The notes under the pieces are model-generated. The model made no database searches. It was given only the letters and a program-made list of their open reading frames with translations, and was not told the DNA's origin. DNA of 64,000 bases from Cytobacillus dafuensis (GTDB taxonomy: Bacteria; Bacillota; Bacilli; Bacillales; Cytobacillaceae): NCBI RefSeq assembly GCF_007995155.1, contig NZ_CP042593.1, positions 2,460,001-2,524,000 on the forward strand. Direction: 5' to 3'. The position numbers and the translations under genes were made by a program. This document shows, in pieces, positions 56,998-64,000 of this stretch (the stretch's first letter is position 1; each line of letters opens with the position of its first letter).

Positions 56998-58093
56998 AAT
57001 TTCCCTCTTCATATGCTTCCAATCGTTTATCAAATTCCTCTTCTGTCTCTCCGTGTCTCATTACATGTATAGCCTCTGGATCAAAGTGAAGACCAATTTC
57101 TTCGCCAACCTTTGCTTTCTTAGTGGAGTGAACAAGCCATTCATTTTCGTCTTGATCATAACAGCTGATTTCATAGTGTACCCCACGGAAAAGTTGAGTA
57201 TCAACACGAACTCTAAGCTTCCCTTGGTCTGGTTTTGTAATTTCCATATCCTCAGGACGAATAACGATTTCAACCGCTTCATTTGGATTCAATCCACCAT
57301 CAACACAATCAAAGGTTTTCCCTGCAAACTGGACTGAAAAATCCTCAATCATGATACCTGGAACAATATTCGATTCTCCGATAAAATCAGCTACAAAACG
57401 GTTAATTGGCTCATCGTAAATATCTGTCGGTGTCCCGCTTTGTTCAATTTTCCCATTATTAAGGACAAATATCTCATCTGACATGGCTAATGCTTCTTCC
57501 TGGTCATGGGTAACGAAGATGAACGTAATGCCAAGCCTGCGCTGAAGTTCACGAAGTTCATATTGCATTTCTGTACGTAATTTTAAATCGAGTGCAGATA
57601 ATGGTTCATCAAGCAGGATTACTTCAGGTTCGTTAACGATCGCTCTTGCAATGGCTACACGCTGCCTCTGACCGCCTGACATTTCTCTAATTTCACGATT
57701 TTCATAGCCTTCCAAATTGACAAAACGAAGTGCTTCTTTTACCTTCTGATCCACTTCATTATTTTTCATTTTTTTAATTCTCAAACCAAAAGCTACATTC
57801 TCAAATACATTTAAATGAGGAAAAAGTGCATAGTCTTGGAAAACGGTATTCACTTGTCGCTTATTTGCAGGTACTTCATTTACTACTTTTCCATTCATAA
57901 TTACTTTTCCTAAAGACGGCTCTACGAAGCCTGCTATCAATCTTAAAATGGTTGTTTTCCCACAGCCTGAGGGGCCAAGCAATGTATAGAACTTCCCACG
58001 TTCAATTTCAAAGCTTACCTCCTTCAAAACTGGAGGGTCATCATCATATTGTTTTGTCACCTGCTCAAATAGGATAATCGTATTATTAGTCAT
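56987..58093 (-). CDS. potA: PotA, polyamine ABC transporter ATPase
   Basis: 368 residues from the ATG at 58093, with GAAGGAG 6 nt upstream. A longer frame to 58180 lacks a site. Walker [10 protein letters not shown], signature [15 protein letters not shown], Walker [16 protein letters not shown] and the C-terminal TOBE domain ([21 protein letters not shown]). It energises PotBC. First gene of potABCD. Confidence 0.95.
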   Translation of the reverse strand: MTNNTIILFEQVTKQYDDDPPVLKEVSFEIERGKFYTLLGPSGCGKTTILRLIAGFVEPSLGKVIMNGKVVNEVPANKRQVNTVFQDYALFPHLNVFENVAFGLRIKKMKNNEVDQKVKEALRFVNLEGYENREIREMSGGQRQRVAIARAIVNEPEVILLDEPLSALDLKLRTEMQYELRELQRRLGITFIFVTHDQEEALAMSDEIFVLNNGKIEQSGTPTDIYDEPINRFVADFIGESNIVPGIMIEDFSVQFAGKTFDCVDGGLNPNEAVEIVIRPEDMEITKPDQGKLRVRVDTQLFRGVHYEISCYDQDENEWLVHSTKKAKVGEEIGLHFDPEAIHVMRHGETEEEFDKRLEAYEEGNYEK

Positions 58094-58254
58094 TGTATCT
58101 CCTTCAATCATAAATTTTCGTTGAATTTCTGTCGAAAAATATCGAATCGTAATAGAAACATTCAAACGTAATAATACCATATTCCTAAGTATTGAGGCAG
58201 ATATTTTTTGATAAATTTTGGATCAAAAACCTCCTATTTTTAAAAATTTTTATT

Positions 58255-59379
58255 TTACTTATTCATCAAAGTTTCAATATGGCTGTACATGATAGCCTTA
58301 ACAATCTCTGGATCCTCATTAATAATTGGGATTTTATTATGATCTATTGTTTGGAAAATTGGTCTTACACTTGATTGACTACTCTTCACTGTCCATTTGC
58401 CATCAATTTGAATAAGATCTAGATCAATTATTCCGAGATGATTGCCCCAATAGCCTGCTTGTACAGCTGGAATTCCATTTATTGTACCAGTCTTATGATC
58501 AATTCCTTTTTCAATTTGACCATCATATGATGGAAAAAGGGAATGACTATGTCCATAAAGAATTGCAGTAATTCCTTCTACTTCACTTAAGTCATAAACA
58601 GAATTTCCTTTTTGTTCTTTTAAACCTTTATCTGCTTCCATCCCAACATGTGCTAAGGCAATAATAATGTCTGCCCCCTTATCTTTCATGATAGGGACGA
58701 AATGTTCAGCCGTTTTTTTTATATTTTTAATGATGAGTTTATCTTGAAAATACTCCTTATCCCATTCAGCGGCTATTGGAGTAAGAAAGCCTATAACTCC
58801 CACCTTGAGAGTTTGTTTCTTCCCATTTGAATCCATAAATTGTCTTTCTAATATGACATAAGGGTTAAAATAATTGATGTCGTCCCCTTCGAAATCATTA
58901 TGATCATCAATATAAATGTTTGCATTGACATATGGAAAGTTAGCTCCTTGCAAGCTATCCCGTAAAAAATCCAAACCATAATTAAACTCATGATTCCCAA
59001 CCGTTGCAGCATCATAATTTAGTAAATTCATCGCTTTAAAAACAGGATGAATATCATGAGGATTCAAGAAGTGGCTTAAATAGGCATATTCCCCAAATGC
59101 ATTCCCTACTAAAACATCTCCTGCATCAAAAAGGAGCGTATTCGGCTCTTCTTTTCGCGCCTCCTTTATAAGTGATGCAGTTCTTGCAAAACCATATTCT
59201 GTTTTAGGTTTGTCTTTTTCATAATCATATCCAATCATATTTGCATGCAGATCCGTTGTCTCCATGATTCGAAGCCGAATGGCAGGATCAATGATACTTT
59301 GTGCATTTGTGCGATTTAAGACATTGAGCATGATGACTACGATAAGTATAAATGGAGAAATCTTTTTAAATTTACTCAT
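58255..59379 (-). CDS. CpdB/YfkN-like metallophosphatase lacking the 5'-nucleotidase C-terminal domain
   Basis: 374 residues. Signal peptide about 1-27. Metal-binding motifs ETTDLHANMIGYDY, DAGDVLVGN, GNHEFNYGLDF, ALAHVGME and YGHSHSLFP are complete. The sequence follows the 2',3'-cyclic-nucleotide 2'-phosphodiesterase/3'-nucleotidase family but stops at DPEIVKAIMYSHIETLMNK, just where the C-terminal substrate domain normally begins. No continuation exists in any downstream frame. Either a stable single-domain form or an old truncation. It would hydrolyse nucleotides outside the cell. Confidence 0.85.
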   Translation of the reverse strand: MSKFKKISPFILIVVIMLNVLNRTNAQSIIDPAIRLRIMETTDLHANMIGYDYEKDKPKTEYGFARTASLIKEARKEEPNTLLFDAGDVLVGNAFGEYAYLSHFLNPHDIHPVFKAMNLLNYDAATVGNHEFNYGLDFLRDSLQGANFPYVNANIYIDDHNDFEGDDINYFNPYVILERQFMDSNGKKQTLKVGVIGFLTPIAAEWDKEYFQDKLIIKNIKKTAEHFVPIMKDKGADIIIALAHVGMEADKGLKEQKGNSVYDLSEVEGITAILYGHSHSLFPSYDGQIEKGIDHKTGTINGIPAVQAGYWGNHLGIIDLDLIQIDGKWTVKSSQSSVRPIFQTIDHNKIPIINEDPEIVKAIMYSHIETLMNK

Positions 59380-59457
59380 CTAACCACCTCTCACCAAATA
59401 GTTATCTTATTTTCTCTATATTGGTGAGAATTAATCATAAAAGATGAAAGCATCCAT

Positions 59458-60300
59458 TCATTTATATAATATTTTTAAGAATAACCTTTCCCATAACTTC
59501 CATTGAAAAAAATTTTTAAAAAACAAATTAATTGAAACTCCTTTTCCAATCGGAACTCTCAGTGATGGATTGCTTTGTGAAGCAATTTTTGCAACTTTTT
59601 TTGCAACTTTTATAGGGTCCCCGAACTTTGGTTCTCCTTTTTCGATATATTGTTCAATTTGTTTCATATAATGAAAATATGGAGATTCTTTTTGCATTGA
59701 TTGGTCAGTAATATGTTTTCCTGAAGACCAAATATTTGTTTTGAATGAACCAGGTTCAATTAGTGCAACATGAATACCAAATGGCTGCATTTCAAGTCTA
59801 AGGCATTCACTCCAGCCTTCTAAAGCATGCTTGGAGGAAACATAAGGTGACATGCCTGGAAACCCCATTCTCCCACTTATACTGCTCATATTAATAATGA
59901 GTCCATTCTGTTGAGCTCTCATGAGTGGAAGAAACGCTTGAGTTACAGCGATTACGCCAAAAAAATTTGTTTCAAATTGCTTTCTATATTCAGCAATTGG
60001 AATCTCTTCTACAAAGCCTGCACCCGCAAATCCGGCATTATTGATTAAAACATCAATCCTACCTATTTTTTCAATATAGGCTTTTAAATTATTGATTGAA
60101 GTTTGTGAGGTTACGTCTAGTTCATGGACAGTGATGGATGACTCGACTCCATTCATTTTTGCTTCATGTAATAAAAGGTCTTGTTTTCTCAAATCTCGCA
60201 TTGTTGCGATTACATGGTAACCAGATTTAGCGAGTTCAATTGATATTAAGAGACCAAAACCGCTTGAACATCCAGTAATAACTGTTATTTTTTCATTCAC
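59458..60300 (-). CDS. Short-chain dehydrogenase/reductase
   Basis: 280 residues. Cofactor motif TGCSSGFG (residues 9-16), NNAGFAGAG, catalytic Ser in INMSSISGRMG and Y-x3-K in YVSSKHALEG. Classical SDR with a C-terminal extension ending in an aromatic, basic stretch (FFKNFFQWKLWERLFLKILYK) that may attach to membranes. Similar to YusZ-type oxidoreductases. Substrate unknown. Confidence 0.85.
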   Translation of the reverse strand: MNEKITVITGCSSGFGLLISIELAKSGYHVIATMRDLRKQDLLLHEAKMNGVESSITVHELDVTSQTSINNLKAYIEKIGRIDVLINNAGFAGAGFVEEIPIAEYRKQFETNFFGVIAVTQAFLPLMRAQQNGLIINMSSISGRMGFPGMSPYVSSKHALEGWSECLRLEMQPFGIHVALIEPGSFKTNIWSSGKHITDQSMQKESPYFHYMKQIEQYIEKGEPKFGDPIKVAKKVAKIASQSNPSLRVPIGKGVSINLFFKNFFQWKLWERLFLKILYK

Positions 60301-60335
60301 AATTTTTCCTCTTTCAAAATATTATTATTTACTAG

Positions 60336-61028
60336 CTAATTTTCAATCCGAAAAGCACCAGTCTTAAATCCAGCATATAGAAAAGCAATAGCTTGAACAA
60401 AGAAAAAGATACCCCATACTTGTGCCGGAATAAATGCTGTAGCTTTTGCCAGGCCTGTAGCATCTCCAGCATAGAATGGCTGTGTAAAGCTTAATAAAAG
60501 TATAGTAAATGATGAAGTTATAGATTCAACTAAAAGAATACTGGCAATTAACAGTAAACAGTTTTGTACAAAAGTAGAAGAGCCTTTTAAGAGTAATAAT
60601 ATAAACAATGCTCCAAAAGAAATTAGCCAAAATAAACCATAAAAATTTCGTACCCAAAATACTAAATTTAAACCAATAAATATGAGTAAAATAACGATTA
60701 AAGGCTTATATTTTTTCCTGCTAATAAGCCAAAATGATAAAAATGCAATCATGGATGAAAATACATATCCAGCTATTCCTGTATAGAAACCGCTAAACCA
60801 GCCATTATGACTTGTATATGTTACACCTTCTGTATTCATGAATAATGAAATTTTATGAACCTTTCCCCCGATAAGTGCCATAAGAGCATGACCCGATTCA
60901 TGGATGACTGTATTTATCAACCGAACATAGTTCCCGATAAACGGTATATTCGTAAGAATAATCGCAATACCGATAAACAAAAAGAATTTCCAACTAAATT
61001 TGTCCATTATTTTTTTCAAATTTTCCAC
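60336..61028 (-). CDS. M50-like membrane metallopeptidase
   Basis: 230 residues, six to seven helices. HESGH at 43-47 (NTVIHESGHALMALIGGKVHKI) is a zinc-protease motif within a membrane segment, as in the M50B group. NTEGVTYTSHNGWFSGFYTGIAGYVFSSMIA follows. The second-ligand Asp of site-2 proteases is not obvious, so activity is uncertain. The gene is 35 bp upstream of the SDR gene. Confidence 0.8.
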   Translation of the reverse strand: MENLKKIMDKFSWKFFLFIGIAIILTNIPFIGNYVRLINTVIHESGHALMALIGGKVHKISLFMNTEGVTYTSHNGWFSGFYTGIAGYVFSSMIAFLSFWLISRKKYKPLIVILLIFIGLNLVFWVRNFYGLFWLISFGALFILLLLKGSSTFVQNCLLLIASILLVESITSSFTILLLSFTQPFYAGDATGLAKATAFIPAQVWGIFFFVQAIAFLYAGFKTGAFRIEN

Positions 61029-61249
61029 CCCTCTTTTTATGACATTTATGACATAAATATACGAATAACTCTGAATATTAGTAACTTACGATAGTATTTA
61101 ATAAAAGTTTCATTTAGAATAAGCAATACCATCACTTTATATATGAAAATAAGTCATATGAATCTATTTGAAAATATTATAAAATAAGAATAACAAATAA
61201 AATTAGTTGGCTTCCTTAACCTACTGTACACTGGAGGAATTTATGATTC

Positions 61250-62260
61250 ATGGAAATGGTCCGTTCGCTCATCAACAATCATTCATTTAAAAGACTCATT
61301 ATATTTTCGATTTTAGTTTTCTTATTGTATATGCTTAGAAGCATGATTAACTTGATTCTAATCACGTTTATTTTTACATTTTTAATGGATCGTCTTGTGA
61401 ATCTTGTATCAAACAAATTTAATCTCCATCGCAAACTAACCGTCATCATATTATATTTAGTCCTTGTTGGCCTCTTATCGATAGGGATTATTAAATATTT
61501 GCCAATTATTATTATAGAAATTTCTCAATTAGTGACTCAGATTCAGCTTTTCTTAACCCAGCAGCATGATCATGTACTAATTAATTATTTTTTAAGTATG
61601 ATTGAAACGAATCGAATTTCCAATTATTTAGAACAAGGATTTACATTTTTACTACGATACTTTAGCGGTATGAGTAAAATTGGTATCCATATCTTGTTGT
61701 CACTCATCTTAAGTTTATTCTTCCTTTTGGAAAAACCGAAGCTCATTGAATTTACAACAAAATTCAAGCATAGTAAAATTGCTCCATTCTATAATGAGAT
61801 TGAATTTTTTGCGAAAAAATTTGTAAAAACATTCGGAAAAGTGATTGAGGCTCAATTTATTATTGCCCTTGTCAATTGCGGACTAACTACACTTGCATTA
61901 TACATTATGGGCTTTCCACAGCTAATGGGATTATCCATTCTCATCTTTTTCCTTGGGCTCATTCCAGTAGCTGGCGTAATCATTTCATTAATCCCGTTAA
62001 GTGTAATCGCCTATACAATAGGCGGCATTATGCATGTTATTTATATATTTATTATCATTATGATCATTCATGCTATTGAAGCGTACATTTTAAATCCGAA
62101 ACTCATGTCTTCCAAAACAGATTTGCCAGTATTCTATACCTTTATCGTGTTAATCTTTTCAGAGCATTTCTTCGGAACATGGGGACTGATAGTAGGGATT
62201 CCTGTTTTTGTATTCCTTTTGGACGTATTAGATGTAAGAGATAAGAATGTGAAACAATAA
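61250..62260 (+). CDS. AI-2E family transporter / PerM-like permease
   Basis: 336 residues with about seven helices. VIEAQFIIALVNCGLTTLALYIMG and LGLIPVAGVIISLIPLSVIAY are the conserved family core, and GTWGLIVGIPVFVFLLDVL the end. Substrates vary across this family (YtvI, YueF, PerM). The GGAGG at 61233-61237 lies 12-13 nt from this ATG but 5 nt from another ATG at 61243 in a different frame that encodes 15 residues overlapping the start, so translation may depend on that short frame. Confidence 0.85.
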   Translation: MEMVRSLINNHSFKRLIIFSILVFLLYMLRSMINLILITFIFTFLMDRLVNLVSNKFNLHRKLTVIILYLVLVGLLSIGIIKYLPIIIIEISQLVTQIQLFLTQQHDHVLINYFLSMIETNRISNYLEQGFTFLLRYFSGMSKIGIHILLSLILSLFFLLEKPKLIEFTTKFKHSKIAPFYNEIEFFAKKFVKTFGKVIEAQFIIALVNCGLTTLALYIMGFPQLMGLSILIFFLGLIPVAGVIISLIPLSVIAYTIGGIMHVIYIFIIIMIIHAIEAYILNPKLMSSKTDLPVFYTFIVLIFSEHFFGTWGLIVGIPVFVFLLDVLDVRDKNVKQ

Positions 62261-62261
62261 A

Positions 62262-62296
62262 GAAGAGCAGAGAGAATTATTCTCTCTGCTCTCCTT
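62262..62296. terminator. Bidirectional terminator at the AI-2E gene end
   Basis: AGAGCAGAGAGAAT pairs perfectly with ATTCTCTCTGCTCT, followed by CCTTTATT. Confidence 0.85.
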
Positions 62297-62298
62297 TA

Positions 62299-62619
62299 TT
62301 AAGGCTTAGGATTTATGATCCATGATAGTCCGAACATTAAAAAAGTGAAAATAAATAGAAATAAACATAAGAATATTCCCCATGCAGCATATAAGCGCGA
62401 TCTTTTCTGAGTAAATAATCCAACTAAACCTAAAATTAAACCTATAATAGGTAGTTTAATAAGGAAAAAATCTGGAAATTCATCAGACTTCAATAATAGG
62501 GATACATTTAAGCCAGCTAATGCGATTAAGGCTATTAGAAAAGAAAGAAAACCTGTTACTGTTGATGCACTTTCCCTTCTGCTATGCCATTTTTTCTTTT
62601 GCTTTACTTCCAATTCCAT
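62299..62619 (-). CDS. Small membrane protein, YhdK-like position
   Basis: 106 residues with three hydrophobic segments (about 20-42, 50-68, 78-101). The N-terminus is basic (KQKKKWHSRRES). It overlaps the anti-sigma gene by 16 bases, so it is in the operon. In B. subtilis sigM-yhdL-yhdK the third gene is a small membrane protein that acts with YhdL to hold SigM. Position and size suggest the same role. Sequence similarity cannot be judged by eye. Confidence 0.65.
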   Translation of the reverse strand: MELEVKQKKKWHSRRESASTVTGFLSFLIALIALAGLNVSLLLKSDEFPDFFLIKLPIIGLILGLVGLFTQKRSRLYAAWGIFLCLFLFIFTFLMFGLSWIINPKP

Positions 62620-63629
62620 AGCTTAACCTCCCCTACCTTCATAGCACGGATCAATTCGTTTTGTTCTAACTTTCTTAATTCCGGGATTGGCCCGGTTACT
62701 ACAGCTCCATATACTTGTACGCCATTTTCTTTTATATAAGGAATTCGCTCATTTAGCGATAACGATTTGGCTCTAGCAATTTTCTCTGCTGATTCTTCAT
62801 TTTTTTGTAAAAATTCTAATGTATCGATAAATACCTCTTCATTTGTCTGCTCCCTGCCATTAAACGGAGACCAAGTTGTTTGGTCAATTTGTAAGGGGAA
62901 GCCAATAGGTGAAATAGGGAGTCCTTCTTTATCAAGCTGTTTCGATTCCATCCCAGTATCTACTGCGACCCATCTAACTTCTACTTCATTTCCTAATTGC
63001 TTCTCGAGCTCATCTGGATCCATTACTTTATTTAATGATAGATAAACTTCTCCAACAGTTCCATCTGGAAGACCTTTTAAAATATCCCATTGATGATCAA
63101 ATCCCGGAGGTACAAGAGCATCAGGATGGATAAGGTGATCTGTCTCCATACTCGCTATTTCCTTTAGTGGTCGTTCTGTTTGCATATTCCTTTCAGGAAA
63201 TCCAGGTTTATCAAGGACATAATGAACTTTATAGTCACCAGCCTTGTAATCCTCTTTTCCAATTTTTTTATAAATATCAAAATAAATATCCATGGAGAAA
63301 AATCCGATTTCTTCTTCCAATTCCATTTCTTCTAAGCTCATATTTGGCTCGGTAATATAAATTGTCTTCGTGGCTACCTCAATTTGTTTATTCGCTTTTC
63401 CACCAATACCATAGTACAAAAATGTACTTAGCGTCATTACGGGAACAATTAGTAATAAGACTGCTAGGCTGACCATTATGTTTGTTTTGAAGGCTCTGTT
63501 TTTCCCATTTTTTATTAGCTTAATCTGTTCCTCCTCTGAAATATTATTGCTTTGTTCGAGATTGTGAATAGACTCGCTAATAAAGGATTTATAAATCTCT
63601 TCATCTTCTTGATTATGTTGATCTTTCAT
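62604..63629 (-). CDS. Anti-sigma factor, YhdL-like, with Sigma_reg N and C domains
   Basis: 341 residues. Residues 1-45 are polar and cytoplasmic (sigma-binding). One helix at about 50-72 (IMVSLAVLLLIVPVMTLSTFLYYGI). The outer part contains WVAVDTGMESKQLDKEGLP and IGFPLQIDQTTWSPFNGREQ, the sort of motifs found in Sigma_reg_C proteins. It overlaps the sigma gene by 17 bases. It would sequester the ECF sigma factor at the membrane. Confidence 0.78.
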   Translation of the reverse strand: MKDQHNQEDEEIYKSFISESIHNLEQSNNISEEEQIKLIKNGKNRAFKTNIMVSLAVLLLIVPVMTLSTFLYYGIGGKANKQIEVATKTIYITEPNMSLEEMELEEEIGFFSMDIYFDIYKKIGKEDYKAGDYKVHYVLDKPGFPERNMQTERPLKEIASMETDHLIHPDALVPPGFDHQWDILKGLPDGTVGEVYLSLNKVMDPDELEKQLGNEVEVRWVAVDTGMESKQLDKEGLPISPIGFPLQIDQTTWSPFNGREQTNEEVFIDTLEFLQKNEESAEKIARAKSLSLNERIPYIKENGVQVYGAVVTGPIPELRKLEQNELIRAMKVGEVKLWNWK

Positions 63630-64000
63630 CTGCCTTTCTCCTTTCTTTTATCCTTTCAATCATTTTTTTTCGGCCTCTGACAAGATGGCTTTTTAATGTG
63701 TTTAAATTCAAATCGAGAATCTCAGCTGCTTCTTTTAGACTTAACTGATTTAAATCACATAATAAGAGTACGTGCTTTTCTTTATCATTTAGAGAAGTGA
63801 TTTCGTTCATCAATAGTTCAAAACTTTCTTTTTCAAGCAATTTTTTCTCTGGTGATAACATATCAACTAGTTGAATATTCTTATTTTCTATTATTTCTTT
63901 CTTATTTTTCCTTGTAAAATCAATAAAAGCATTGTAAGCGACCTTAAATAACCAAGCCTTAATATTATTGATTTCATAGTCCTCCAGCTGAATATATGCA
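63613..64000 (-). CDS. ECF sigma factor, partial (5' end beyond the window)
   Basis: The last 129 codons or so. Region 2 is seen at the edge (KAWLFKVAYNAFIDFTRKNKK) and region 4 near the end (LLLCDLNQLSLKEAAEILDL then NTLKSHLVRGRKKM), the sigma-70 HTH. The operon order sigma, YhdL-like, small membrane protein resembles sigM of B. subtilis, a cell-envelope stress sigma. Assignment to SigM specifically is by synteny only. Confidence 0.85.
   Translation of the reverse strand, partial: AYIQLEDYEINNIKAWLFKVAYNAFIDFTRKNKKEIIENKNIQLVDMLSPEKKLLEKESFELLMNEITSLNDKEKHVLLLCDLNQLSLKEAAEILDLNLNTLKSHLVRGRKKMIERIKERRKADERST

Noticed and set aside
58181..58254. Continuation of the CpdB-like gene in another frame
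   Set aside because: The sequence after the stop shows no family motif in any frame, so no frameshift is supported.

Overview
The window looks like a chromosomal segment of an aerobic or facultative, endospore-forming member of the Bacillaceae (Bacillus in the broad sense). The evidence is low GC, strong AAGGAGG-type ribosome binding sites with frequent TTG and GTG starts, a YhcN-type spore lipoprotein, an Sda sporulation checkpoint protein, S-box and TPP riboswitches, an odhAB operon, and close relatives of many B. subtilis proteins (DhaS, YkpA, YkuS, YitJ, MetI, ThiT, YjbI). I cannot assign genus or species. No rRNA, tRNA, CRISPR array, phage or intact transposase gene was seen.

Layout. 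1-6 kb: a minus-strand periplasmic-type nitrate reductase (nap) operon with two NapG-like ferredoxins, NapA, NapB, NapD, a dedicated TatA and a NapH whose reading frame is broken. 6-11 kb: the aldehyde dehydrogenase dhaS behind a near-ideal CcpA site, a Sco protein, the ABC-F protein YkpA and small conserved proteins. 11.1-11.8 kb: a gene-free nest of three different hairpin-forming repeats. 11.8-14.3 kb: molybdate uptake (regulator, modA, modB) with a striking 10-bp tandem operator. 14.3-31 kb: cell-wall enzymes (a DacF-like carboxypeptidase and a class B PBP), NAD salvage (pncB-nadE), YidC, a pyruvate-kinase-like protein, an acyl-CoA synthetase, sda and several unknowns. 31-44 kb: odhAB, then an S-box-controlled methionine block metI-metC-(repeat)-yitJ-metH. 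44-54 kb: a truncated globin, a PlsY-family acyltransferase, a beta-propeller protein, a ferritin-like protein, a nuclease, a TPP-riboswitch-controlled thiT and an FtsH-like protease paralogue. 54-64 kb: potABCD polyamine transport, a shortened CpdB-like phosphatase, an SDR, an M50-like protease, an AI-2E-family permease, and an ECF sigma/anti-sigma operon cut by the window edge.

How the genes connect. The nap enzyme needs molybdenum, which the modAB locus 6 kb away would supply. NapA and one NapG carry twin-arginine signals, and a tatA lies in the operon. A candidate FNR-type site precedes the operon. The methionine block is one transcriptional direction under one riboswitch, but a structured repeat lies between metC and yitJ.

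The most unusual sequence-level signal is a repeat family with three clear copies (11.5, 19.9 and 38.5 kb) and one remnant (7.7 kb). Each full copy folds into two hairpins, and the arms differ between copies by paired, compensating changes, so the structure is under selection. I cannot name the family. Coordinates of short sites may be off by a base.
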